64,000 bases of DNA from Deltaproteobacteria bacterium (GTDB taxonomy: Bacteria; Myxococcota_A; Polyangia; Polyangiales; Ga0077539). The notes beneath the pieces are model-generated. The model did no database searches and had not been told where the DNA came from. It saw nothing but the letters and a program-made list of their open reading frames with translations. A program made the position numbers and the translations under genes. The DNA is taken from positions 117,417 through 181,416 of the forward strand of contig JADJAE010000015.1 of NCBI GenBank assembly GCA_016704445.1, in the 5' to 3' direction. Position 1 is the stretch's first letter; every line of letters starts with the position of its first letter. This document shows, one piece after another, positions 48,120-56,635 of this stretch.

Positions 48120-49880
48120 TCAGTCCCTGCACGCGCACAGGGCGCCCACGCAGCGGCAGATCGATCCGCCGCGGCACGCCGCCCCCTCGCTCGCAACGCT
48201 GCACGGCTCGCACACGCTCGCCCGGCACACCTCGGTGCAGAACACCCCGCACACCCCGCAGTTGTCCGGGTCCGCCGAGAGCGCGGTCTCGCACCCGTCG
48301 CCCTCGTCGCCGTTGCAGTCGCCATAGCGCGCCTCGCAGGTCGCGATGCGGCACTGGCCGCTGGTGCACCGCGTCGTCGCCCTCGGAAACCTGCACCCGT
48401 TGCCGCAGCCGCCGCAGTGGGCGACGTCGCTCCGGGTGTCGACCTCGCATCCGTCGTCGGGCGACTCGTTGCAGTTGGCGTACGACGGAGCGCACGACGC
48501 GACCGCGCAGCGCCCCTCCTCGCAGACCGGCGTCGCGTGCGCCGGGGCGCACACCCGCCCGCACGCCCCGCAGCTCGAGAGCGTCAGGTTGGTGTTGACC
48601 TCGCAGCCGTTGTCATCGCGGCCGTCGCAGTCCGCCGAGCCCGCGTCGCAGCGCCCGATGCGGCACACCCCGGCGGAGCACTGCGCCGTGGCGTTGAGCC
48701 GGTCGCACACCCGCCCGCAGGTCCCGCAGCTCGACGGGTTGCTCGCGGTCTCCACCTCGCACCCGTTGGCCGTGTCGCCGTCGCAGTCGGCGAAGCCCGG
48801 GTCGCAGGCGCCGCGCGCGCAGACCCCATCGCGGCACTGCCCCGCGGCGTTGGGCCAGGCGCAGCGGGCCACGCAGGTTCCGCAGTGGGCGGCGCTCGTG
48901 CGGAGGTCGACCTCGCAGCCGTTGGCCGCGTCGCCGTCGCAGTCGCCGTAGCCCGGATCGCAGGCCACCACCGAGCACGCCCCCGCCGAGCACGAGCCCG
49001 TCGCGTGCGCCGGCGCGCACCTCGCCCCGCAGCGCCCGCAGCTCATCGCGTCGACGCGGACGTCCACCTCGCAGCCGTTGGCGGCGCTACCGTCGCAGTC
49101 GGCGTAGCCCGCCTCGCAGGCCGCCACCCCGCACGCCCCCGCCGAGCACCGCCCCGTCGCGTGGGCCGGGGCGCACCGCTGCCCGCACGCTCCGCAGTGG
49201 GCGAGGTCGCCCTGCACGCTGGTCTCGCAGCCGTTGGTGGCGCTGCCGTCGCAGTCGCCGTAGCCCGGGTTGCAGGTGCCCACCGCGCAGGTGCCGTCGG
49301 AGCACCCGGCCGCTGCGTTGGGCAGCGAGCAGCGGTTGCCGCAGGCGCCGCAGTGGTCCCGGTCGGTGCGGGTGGAGACCTCGCACCCGTTGCGCGCGTC
49401 GAGGTCGCACTCCGCGAAGCCGTCGAGGCAGCGCCCCGGAGCGCACGCGCCCGCCACGCAGGTCGCCATCGCGTTGGGGTACGCGCAGGGCTCGCAGCTC
49501 GCGGCGCCGCAGCCGGTGGAAGGGTCCGACGCTCCCGAGCAGCGGCCGCCGCACGCCCGCTCCCCTGGGGCGCAGCGGAGGCACCCGCCGCCGTCGACGC
49601 GCAGCCCTCCGTCGGAGCAGTCGTCGGCGTCCGGCGCCGCCCCTTCGTCGCCCGCGAGGTCGCCCACCGGACCCACGTCGGTGCCCGCGTCGAGACCCAC
49701 GTCGGTGCCCGCGTCGAGACCCACGTCGGTGCCCACGTCGATGCCCACGTCGGTGCCCGCGTCGGCGAGAGGAGGAGCGTCCTCCCCGGCGTCCGTCGCG
49801 GGCTGCGGCCCGTCGCTGCAGGCCGTGAGCGAGGCCATGATCACGGCCAGGGTCGCCCGGAAGCTACGTCGGATCTTCAC
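48120..49880 (-). CDS. Cys-repeat lipoprotein with 52-residue modules
   Basis: A 586-residue predicted lipoprotein. Start is a GTG (49880) before KIRRSFRATLAVIMASLTAC (lipobox Cys about residue 20). A repetitive DVGxDAGT linker (about 30-65) is followed by a Cys-rich cap. Then come eight modules of about 52 residues with the pattern CxPGYGDCDGxxxNGCEVD followed by CGACGxxCxxxxATxxCxxGxC. The C-terminus is a compact Cys knot (CSVASEGAACRGGSICRCVGALCACRD). The module is related to the final unit of the 10019-13237 protein. A rigid surface stalk is likely; function is unknown. Confidence 0.78.
   Translation of the reverse strand: MKIRRSFRATLAVIMASLTACSDGPQPATDAGEDAPPLADAGTDVGIDVGTDVGLDAGTDVGLDAGTDVGPVGDLAGDEGAAPDADDCSDGGLRVDGGGCLRCAPGERACGGRCSGASDPSTGCGAASCEPCAYPNAMATCVAGACAPGRCLDGFAECDLDARNGCEVSTRTDRDHCGACGNRCSLPNAAAGCSDGTCAVGTCNPGYGDCDGSATNGCETSVQGDLAHCGACGQRCAPAHATGRCSAGACGVAACEAGYADCDGSAANGCEVDVRVDAMSCGRCGARCAPAHATGSCSAGACSVVACDPGYGDCDGDAANGCEVDLRTSAAHCGTCVARCAWPNAAGQCRDGVCARGACDPGFADCDGDTANGCEVETASNPSSCGTCGRVCDRLNATAQCSAGVCRIGRCDAGSADCDGRDDNGCEVNTNLTLSSCGACGRVCAPAHATPVCEEGRCAVASCAPSYANCNESPDDGCEVDTRSDVAHCGGCGNGCRFPRATTRCTSGQCRIATCEARYGDCNGDEGDGCETALSADPDNCGVCGVFCTEVCRASVCEPCSVASEGAACRGGSICRCVGALCACRD
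49671..49766 (-). repeat. 24-bp tandem repeats in lipoprotein linker
   Basis: The unit acccacgtcggtgcccgcgtcgag is exact at 49671-49694 and 49695-49718, with variant copies at 49719-49742 and 49743-49766. It encodes the DVGxDAGT linker. The near identity of the first two copies indicates recent duplication and a site likely to vary between strains. Confidence 0.8.
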
Positions 49881-49927
49881 ACCCTCGGAGGGTACATCCC
49901 GCCGCCTCGCGATCGCCAACATCCCTG

Positions 49928-51526
49928 TCAGCGGCGCGCGGCCTCGCGGCGAGCCTCGGCTGCGCCCGCCCGGTCGCCGCTCGCGGCGAGGTACTCCGCG
50001 AGGTTGCGCCAGGCCCGCGGTCGGTCGGGCTGCAGGTCGAGCGAGCGCCGGGTCATCAGCGACCGCGGAGGAGAGGTTTCCAGCGCGGGCCTCCGCGAGG
50101 CCCAGGTTGCTCCACGAAGCGGCGTGCTCGGGCCACACCGCGAGCGCCGCGCGCCAGAGAGGAGCGCCGCGGTCCACGGCCACGGTCGCCTCTCTCACCC
50201 CGGCGGCGAAGAGCACCATCGCCCCGATGCGCCGCGCCCCTACGCCTTCGCCCGCGATCCTCGGCAGCAGCCACCTCGGCGCCTCGCGATCGACCGTCGC
50301 GTCCGCCTCCGTCGTCGTCCCCACGCGCGCCAGCACCGGCGTCTCTCCAGGCGAGAGCGGCAGCCACGGCACCCTCCGCCCGTCGCCCTCCCAGCGCGCC
50401 CTCCCCCCCGCGCGCTCCAGCAGCCACCGCAGCCGCCCGGCCTCGATCGGAGCCCCTCCCCGGTCGGCCTCTCCCCGGCGCCGCCGCCAGCGCCGTGGAG
50501 CCCGTCGACCAGCGCGGCCCGAGGCGCTCGACCAGCGCCCCCAGCGCCAGCGCGCACAGCACGGCCATCCCGGCCTCGGTGACGAAGAGGGTCTGCCGGT
50601 CGGGTGTTCCCATGGGGTTGACCGTGACGGCGTAGACGAGATCGACGAGCGTGGCCGCGAGCACCGGCCACGCCGCGCGCCGACGCGCCGCCACGAGCAT
50701 GCCCGCGACGGCCAGCAGCACGAAGGGCGCGCCGAGGTCCTCGACGAGGGTGCGCGCGGCGGTGGCGAGGTCCTCCGTGAAGCGCCACGGCACCAGGATG
50801 CGATGGAGGTAGGCCTAGCGGATCGTGCGCGCCTGAGGTGGTCGACGCAGCCCCCCGAGGGTCTGCGGGATCGCCCCAGTCGATGGGTCCATCCCTCCGA
50901 GAGGCCAGCGGGAGGTAGGCCACGACCAGCGCCCCGACGAGCGCCAGCGCCGCGACCGGGGCGAGGGAGCGGGCGCGCGCCGTCCAGGGGCTTCCCCTCC
51001 ACGAGGGCCAGGCCGTGAGCGCCACCGCCAGCAGCGCCGCGGGCCTCGCGGTGACGTGCATGGCGAGCGAGAGCCCGAGCGCCAGCCCGGCGAGGCGGCG
51101 GCGCAGCGGGAGGGCCATACCCCCCTCGGTAAGCGTGAGGGCCGCGAGGGTGAGCAGCAGCGACCCGGCGTAGACCTCCATCGCCGTGGCCGCGCGAAGC
51201 ACCGTCGAGGAGGCCATCAGCGCCGCCGCGGGCGCGAGGGCCGAGAGCGCGAGGCGGCGTCAGGGACGGGAGCCCGCGACGAGCCGGTGAGCGAGCTCCG
51301 AGGCGCACCCGCAGGCCAGGGCCATGAGCGCCCCGACGGCGAGGTTGGCGCGGAAGGCGACGTCGCCGATGGGGACGAGCATCGCGAGGCGCACCAGCAG
51401 CACGTCCACGGGGAAGCCCGTCGGGTGCGCGACATCGAGCAGGAAGGAGGCGGCGGTGAGCTCCCCGGCGTCGCGGTAGGCGACGGAGGGCGCGGCGTGG
51501 AGGGTGAACCAGAGCGCCGCGGGCAC
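49928..51526 (-). pseudogene. DUF2723 membrane protein with TPR tail, several frame breaks
   Basis: A multispan protein of the DUF2723 (protein O-mannosyltransferase-like) family in pieces. The opening is LWFTLHAAPSVAYRDAGELTAASFLLDVAHPTGFPVDVLLVRLAM (51526 to about 51260). Then follow EVYAGSLLLTLAALTLTEGG and YLPLASRRDGPIDWGDP (about 51200 to 50870), and EDLGAPFVLLAVAGMLVAARRRAAWP with PMGTPDRQTLF (about 50790 to 50520). The tail is TPR-like and ends RNLAEYLAASGDRAGAAEARREAARR (stop 49928). At least four frame switches occur, each inside G/C runs. The original start may lie a few codons upstream of the GTG used here. The family is thought to glycosylate extracytoplasmic proteins. Confidence 0.6.
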
Positions 51527-51553
51527 GGCGCCGAGCGCGAAGGCCCGCGGGGA

Positions 51554-52049
51554 TCAATCCAGGGCGCAGTGGGTGAGCACGAGGTTCACGTCGGCGTCGA
51601 CGACCCGGCTGTCGCCGGTGGCGCGCATGCCCGTGCAGCGGGTGACCACGTGGAGCCCGTCGCTGACGGTGGTGGTGGTGTCGACGCAGGTGCCGGTGGC
51701 GCTGAAGGTCGAGTCGCCCACGACGAAGTTCGCGGTGGGGTTCTCCCGGGTGAGGCCCCGTCGGCACCGGGATGCTCAGGGTGAAGCGCTTGAACTCCGC
51801 CGCGCCGGGGCTCTCCCGGGCGATCTGCACCTCCCAGCGGTTGGCCACGCGGGTGCAGCTCCCGGTGAACCCGGAGCCCGCCTCCAGCGCCGTGACGCGG
51901 GCGAAGTCGAAGCCCATGCGGGTGGGGGTCTGGCCGGCGATCTGCGTGGTCACCACCGCGGAGCCCTGCACGTTGAGCACGTCGCTCGCGCAGCCCGAGA
52001 GCAGCGCCAGGGCCCCTGCCAGGATCATCGGTTGGGGAAAGGTCTTCAT
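51554..52049 (-). pseudogene. Small predicted lipoprotein, one frame break near 51765
   Basis: About 164 residues when joined. The signal peptide has lipobox LALLSGCASD (Cys about residue 18). The first frame ends in FKRFTLSIPVPTG and coding resumes after removal of one base as LTRENPTANFVVGDSTFSATGTCVDTTTTVSDGLHVVTRC. The two Cys pairs are probably disulfide-bonded. Function unknown. It stands alone, with no shared overlap with the DUF2723 gene 27 bases downstream. Confidence 0.6.
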
Positions 52050-52216
52050 GGGTGTTGGGTCATCCTCTCCGCGAGCGCGACGCACGGGGCGGGCCAGCGG
52101 CCGAAGCCATGCGTTACCCCGCTTTGTAGCACCCTTCGCGGGGGGGGCGTGTGGGAGGGCGTTCGCGGGCAGGGGTGTCAACCGCGGTGCACGCCCGGTC
52201 GACCCAAGGCGCCGGG

Positions 52217-52918
52217 TCAGCGCCCCCGGAGCTGCCGTCGCTTGAGGTCGAGCAGGTCGCGGCCCACCCGGTAGACGGTGCGCCACCCGGCGCTCTTGCT
52301 CTGGCCCGCCCGCCTCGGGACGCACTCGATGGTCACCACCGACGAGCGCACCCGCCGCTGCATCGCTCGAATGGGAAACTCGAAGTTCAGGAAGAAGGTG
52401 TCGGGCACCAGCTCCCTCGCGCTGAAGAGCTCGCGGCGGAAGAGGTACGGCCCGTCCGAGCGCATGGTCACCCCGTGCACCGCGCGGATCATCCCTCGCA
52501 CCCCCGCGGAGAATACCTTTCGGAGTAATCCGTCGTCGCGGTCGCGGTAGACCGAGAACACCACGTCGGCGTCCGAGCGCTCGGCCTCGGCCAGCAGCAC
52601 GTCGAGCTCCTCCGGGGGAATCTGCCCGTCGCAGGGGAGGAAGGTCACCCACGGCTGCGTGGCCGAGGCCACCCCGGCCTTGAGGGCCCCGCCGATGCCG
52701 CGGTTGGCGCCGAGCGAGAAGGCCGTCGCGTGGGGGTCGCCGGCCAGCACCTCGCGCGCCGCCGCCAGGGTGCCGTCGGTGCTCCCGTCGTCCACGAAGA
52801 TCAGCTCGTGCTGCGCGCCCTTCGCCCGCAGCCAGGAGTGGATCTCCCGCAGCACCGTCGGCACGTTCTCCGCCTCGTGGAAGGCGAACACCACCACCGA
52901 GAAGCCTTCGACCCTCAC
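52217..52918 (-). CDS. Glycosyltransferase family 2
   Basis: A 233-residue GT2 enzyme of the dolichyl-phosphate-sugar/polyprenyl type. It has VVVFAFHEAENVPTVLREI, the nucleotide-sugar motif LIFVDDGSTDGTLAAA, LGANRGIGGALKAGV, the catalytic-site LPCDGQIPPEELD and the acceptor-side DGPYLFRRELF. It lacks a C-terminal membrane span, so acts at the inner face of the membrane or on a soluble acceptor. GTG start overlaps the stop of the acyltransferase gene. The second gene downstream of a squalene/phytoene-synthase homologue; the three genes form a tight operon. Confidence 0.88.
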   Translation of the reverse strand: MRVEGFSVVVFAFHEAENVPTVLREIHSWLRAKGAQHELIFVDDGSTDGTLAAAREVLAGDPHATAFSLGANRGIGGALKAGVASATQPWVTFLPCDGQIPPEELDVLLAEAERSDADVVFSVYRDRDDGLLRKVFSAGVRGMIRAVHGVTMRSDGPYLFRRELFSARELVPDTFFLNFEFPIRAMQRRVRSSVVTIECVPRRAGQSKSAGWRTVYRVGRDLLDLKRRQLRGR

Positions 52919-53442
52919 GGCCTCATCCTCAGCACCCTCGCCGGGACGCCCGCCACCACGGCGTAGTCCGGCACGTCCTCGGTCACCACCGCCCCGGCGC
53001 CCACCACCGCGCCCCGCCCGACGCGCACGCCCGGCAGGATCACGCTGTTCACCCCGAGGTCGCTGTCGTCTTCGATCACCACCGCGGCCATCTCCACCGG
53101 CGAGAAGAGCACCGGCACCTCCCTGCCCGCCTCGGCGTGCACCGAGGTGATGATCTTCACCCCCGGTCCGATGCCCACCCTCGCCCCGATGGTCAGGCCC
53201 CCGGCGCTGTGGAAGAAGCACTGCTGGCCGATCCAGGTCTGCTCGCCGATGACCATCTCGTTGCGGTAGTAGCCCTTCAAGATCGCCTGGTGGCCGACGT
53301 ACACGTTGCGCCCGAGGGAGATGTTCTCCGGGTGGAAGACCATCACCCCGGGCTCGAAGACGCACCCCTCGCCCAGCGCGCGAAACTGCGACGGCTCGAA
53401 GAGCCCCGTGCCGTGCGACCGGTGCCTCCGCTCGTTGCTCAT
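52915..53442 (-). CDS. Hexapeptide-repeat (LbH) acyltransferase
   Basis: A 175-residue left-handed beta-helix protein. Hexapeptide repeats run from IGEQTWIGQQCFFHSAGGLTIGARVGIGPGVKI to VIEDDSDLGVNSVILPGVRVGRGAVVGAGAVVTEDVPDYAVVAGVPARV. The active-site His typical of the family is present in the central loop (ITSVHAEAGREV). Such enzymes acetylate sugars or amino-sugars in surface polysaccharides. ATG overlaps the stop of the upstream squalene/phytoene-synthase gene; GTG of the GT2 gene overlaps its own stop. Confidence 0.88.
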   Translation of the reverse strand: MSNERRHRSHGTGLFEPSQFRALGEGCVFEPGVMVFHPENISLGRNVYVGHQAILKGYYRNEMVIGEQTWIGQQCFFHSAGGLTIGARVGIGPGVKIITSVHAEAGREVPVLFSPVEMAAVVIEDDSDLGVNSVILPGVRVGRGAVVGAGAVVTEDVPDYAVVAGVPARVLRMRP

Positions 53443-54359
53443 GACGGCTCCAGCGCGGCTTCGCCCGCGTCGAGGCGACGGTCGAGCCCCGCCGCGAGGG
53501 CCATCACCCGCTCTCGGGGGAGCTTCGCCCCGGGGCCCTCTCGCTCCAGCAGGTCGAGCGTCTCCCTCGCCAGCAGCACCGGCAGCGCGGTGAACTCCAC
53601 GAAGCCCCTCGGAGCGCCCGCCCCCTGGAGGGTGAGCACGTAGCGGATCGCGGCCGCGAGGTCGGAGCGGGCGAGCGAGAGAACGGCGGCGCGGTCGGTG
53701 TCCGGCGGCAGGTAGGCCCGGCCGTCGCGGGCGTCGTCGTCGGCGTCCTTGAGGATGTTCACGAGCTGCAGGGCCTCGCCGAAGGAGCGGGCGCTGCCTC
53801 GCAGGGAGCTCTCCACGCCTGGGGCCCGGAGCGAGGGCGCGTCGTCGATGAAGAGGTCGGTGAGCATCTCCCCCACGATCCCGGCGACCACGTAGCAGTA
53901 CTCCCTGAGGTCGCGCAGGGTCGCGAGCCGGAGCGATCCCCCCTCGTCGCTGCGGTCGACGAAGCCCCGCATCCCCTCGGCGGTGCGCCTCGCGTGGAGG
54001 AGCACGATGCTCCTCGACGAGGGGGACAGCTCACCGAGGGCGTCGAGCAGCGCCGGGGTGGCCGCCACCAGGTCGAGGTAGCCGTCGTGCTCGGTGGGGC
54101 GTCCGTCGGTCCAGCGGCGGCCCAGTTCGACCGCGAGGGCGGGGGGAGCGACTGCCGGGTCGGCCAGCAGGGTGAGCAGGTCGGTGAGGGCCTCGGCGCG
54201 GCGGGCTCGGGGCCAGACCGCGGCGTCCTCGAAGGTGTCGGCCAGGCGGAAGAGCAGGTAGGCGAGCGTGACCGCGAGGCGGGTCGGCTCGGGCAGCCGG
54301 GGGATCGAGAGCGCGAAGGTGCGGCTCGTGCGCTCCAGCAGCCCCGGGAGGTCGATCAT
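53439..54359 (-). CDS. Squalene/phytoene synthase family protein
   Basis: A 306-residue class I terpene-synthase-fold protein. Both Asp-rich regions are present: LLFRLADTFEDAAVW (about residue 40) and LQLVNILKDADDDARDGRAYLP (about residue 210). The signature YCYVVAGIVGEMLTDLF (about residue 160) lies between them. Family enzymes join two prenyl diphosphates head to head. Operon neighbours are a hexapeptide acyltransferase and GT2, unusual for carotenoid or hopanoid clusters, so the product may be a glycosylated or acylated lipid (inference). It is divergent from the RelA/SpoT gene with 96 bases between. Confidence 0.88.
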   Translation of the reverse strand: MIDLPGLLERTSRTFALSIPRLPEPTRLAVTLAYLLFRLADTFEDAAVWPRARRAEALTDLLTLLADPAVAPPALAVELGRRWTDGRPTEHDGYLDLVAATPALLDALGELSPSSRSIVLLHARRTAEGMRGFVDRSDEGGSLRLATLRDLREYCYVVAGIVGEMLTDLFIDDAPSLRAPGVESSLRGSARSFGEALQLVNILKDADDDARDGRAYLPPDTDRAAVLSLARSDLAAAIRYVLTLQGAGAPRGFVEFTALPVLLARETLDLLEREGPGAKLPRERVMALAAGLDRRLDAGEAALEPS

Positions 54360-54455
54360 GGGCGGGAGGGGTCTTCCGTTTGGGCACTGCTTGTCAAGCC
54401 TCGCGGGCTCGTAGCTTCGTTGCCCTTTCAGGGAGCGCGGGCATAGTGACCCTCC

Positions 54456-56615
54456 ATGGATTCGCTTGGAGAGCTTGTCGGACAGGTCACCCGTTACCAC
54501 CCCGAGGCCGACGTCGGACTGCTGCGGAGGGCGTTCGAGTTCGGAGAGCGCCACCACGAGGGGCAGAAGCGCAAATCGGGCGAGGCTTACTTCACCCACC
54601 CCATCGCGGTCGCGAAGATCATCACCGAGCTGCGCCTCGACTCCGCCTCGCTCTGCGCGGCGCTGCTGCACGACACCGTCGAGGACACCAAGGCCACCCT
54701 CGACGACGTGCGCAAGGAGTTCGGCGAGGAGGTGACCTTCCTCGTCGACGGCGTCACCAAGCTGTCGAAGTTCAACTTCACCTCGAAGGAAGACGCGCAG
54801 GCGGAGAACTTCCGCAAGATGCTGCTGCACATGGCGAGCGACATCCGCGTGCTGCTGGTCAAGCTCGCCGACCGCCTCGACAACATGCGCACGCTCGAGC
54901 ACATGAAGCCCGAGGCGCAGGAGCGCATCGCGAGGGAGACCCTCGACATCTACGCCCCGCTCGCCAACCGGCTGGGCATCGCGTGGATGAAGTCCGAGCT
55001 CGAAGACCTGGGCTTCAAGCACACCAACCCCGACGGCTACAAGCTGGTCTCGGGCAAGGTCGCGGCGCTGGTGCAGCAGCGCGACGGGTACATCCACCGC
55101 ACGCAGGCCCTGCTCTCCGAGCGCTTCGCCGAGGCGGGCTTCGCCGCGGAGGTGAGCGGGCGCGTGAAGCACCTGTACTCGATCTGGCGGAAGATGCAGC
55201 AGTCCAAGAGCGAGTTCGAGCAGGTGTGGGACGTCATCGCGTTTCGGGCGGTGGTGGAGTCCGCGGCCGACTGCTACGCGGTGCTGGGCGTGGTGCACTC
55301 GCTGTTCACCCCCATCCCCGGGCGCTTCAAGGACTACATCGCGCTCCCCAAGCCCAACGGGTACCAGTCGCTGCACACCACGGTGCTGGGCCCCGACCGC
55401 GAGCGCATGGAGGTGCAGCTGCGCACGCGCGACATGCACCGCATCGCCGAGCAGGGCATCGCCGCGCACTGGAAGTACAAGGAGCGCCCGAAGAACGTCG
55501 CGGGCCACGCCATCGACCACAAGGACGCCCAGCGCTTCCACTGGCTGCGCCAGCTCATGGAGTGGCAGCAGGAGCTCAAGGACCCGCAGGAGTTTCTCGA
55601 GAGCGTGAAGGTCGACCTCTTCCAGGACGAGGTCTACGTCTTCACGCCGCGCGGGGAGATCAAGGTGTTTCCGCGCACCGCGACGCCCGTCGACTTCGCC
55701 TTCGCGGTGCACTCCAACGTCGGCAACAAGTGCACCGGCGCCCGGGTCAACGGGCAGATCGTCCCGCTGCGCTACCAGCTCCGGTCGGGCGACGTGGTGG
55801 AGATCCTCACCGACCCCAACCGCCACCCCAACAAGGACTGGCTGGAGTTCACGGTCACCTCGCGGGCGCGCAGCAAGATCCGCAGCTACCTGCGCAACGA
55901 GCAGCGCGAGTCGGCGCTGAAGCTGGGGCGCGACCTGCTGGAGCGGGCGCTGCACTCCGCGGGGCTGAGCTTCGCCAAGGTGCTCAAGACCAACGCCCTC
56001 GGGAGGGCCCTGGAGGACGCGAAGCTGCAGAGCGTCGACGAGCTGATCATCCAGGTGGGCTACGGGCGGTACAGCGCCGACGCGGTGGTGCGCAGCCTGG
56101 TTCCGCCGGAGAGCAAGGCGCCGTCGGACATCAAGCAGGGGACCATGGAGCGCGTGATGCGCAAGGTCACCGGGCGCGACTCCAACGGCATCCTGGTCGA
56201 CGGCGAGAACAACATCCTGGTGCGCTTCGCCAAGTGCTGTTCGCCGCTGCCAGGCGACCAGATCGTCGGGTACATCAGCCGCGGCCGGGGCATCTCGGTG
56301 CACCGCCGCACCTGCACCAAGGGCCTCGACATCGACCCCGAGCGCCGCGTCGCGGTGAGCTGGGACGAGGGGGCGAAGATGGCCCGGCCGGTGTGCCTGC
56401 GGGTCATCACGGCCAACCGCCCGGGGCTCCTCGCGGAGGTGGGCAACACCTTCTCCAAGTGCGGCGTCAACATCGAGGAGGCCAACTGCCGCGCCGCCGA
56501 GGAGGAGCGCGCGGTCAACCTCTTCACCTTCACCATCACCGACCTCGGCTCGCTCAAGGGCGTGATGCGCGCCCTCCAGAAGGTGAAGGGGGTCCTCTCC
56601 GTCGAGCGCATCTGA
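54456..56615 (+). CDS. Bifunctional (p)ppGpp synthetase/hydrolase (RelA/SpoT homologue)
   Basis: A 719-residue Rsh enzyme that makes and degrades the alarmone (p)ppGpp. The hydrolase HD domain keeps its residues: YFTHPIAVAKI, ALLHDTVEDT (about residue 70) and KLADRLDNMRTLEHM. The synthetase domain keeps RVKHLYSIWRKM, DVIAFRAVV, RFKDYIALPKPNGYQSLHTT and the catalytic Glu in MEVQLRTRDMHRIAEQGIAAHW. A TGS domain begins at about residue 390 (VYVFTPRGEIKVFPR), a zinc-finger-like region with VRFAKCCSPLPGDQIVGYI follows, and a C-terminal ACT domain starts at about residue 647. Both activities are predicted intact. The start ATG lies 96 bases from the divergent synthase gene. Confidence 0.95.
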   Translation: MDSLGELVGQVTRYHPEADVGLLRRAFEFGERHHEGQKRKSGEAYFTHPIAVAKIITELRLDSASLCAALLHDTVEDTKATLDDVRKEFGEEVTFLVDGVTKLSKFNFTSKEDAQAENFRKMLLHMASDIRVLLVKLADRLDNMRTLEHMKPEAQERIARETLDIYAPLANRLGIAWMKSELEDLGFKHTNPDGYKLVSGKVAALVQQRDGYIHRTQALLSERFAEAGFAAEVSGRVKHLYSIWRKMQQSKSEFEQVWDVIAFRAVVESAADCYAVLGVVHSLFTPIPGRFKDYIALPKPNGYQSLHTTVLGPDRERMEVQLRTRDMHRIAEQGIAAHWKYKERPKNVAGHAIDHKDAQRFHWLRQLMEWQQELKDPQEFLESVKVDLFQDEVYVFTPRGEIKVFPRTATPVDFAFAVHSNVGNKCTGARVNGQIVPLRYQLRSGDVVEILTDPNRHPNKDWLEFTVTSRARSKIRSYLRNEQRESALKLGRDLLERALHSAGLSFAKVLKTNALGRALEDAKLQSVDELIIQVGYGRYSADAVVRSLVPPESKAPSDIKQGTMERVMRKVTGRDSNGILVDGENNILVRFAKCCSPLPGDQIVGYISRGRGISVHRRTCTKGLDIDPERRVAVSWDEGAKMARPVCLRVITANRPGLLAEVGNTFSKCGVNIEEANCRAAEEERAVNLFTFTITDLGSLKGVMRALQKVKGVLSVERI

Positions 56616-56635
56616 GCGATAGCATCGCCGCCGCG

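Noticed and set aside
49671..49766. Short CRISPR-like direct repeats
   Set aside because: No spacers; the repeats are contiguous and in frame with the lipoprotein linker.
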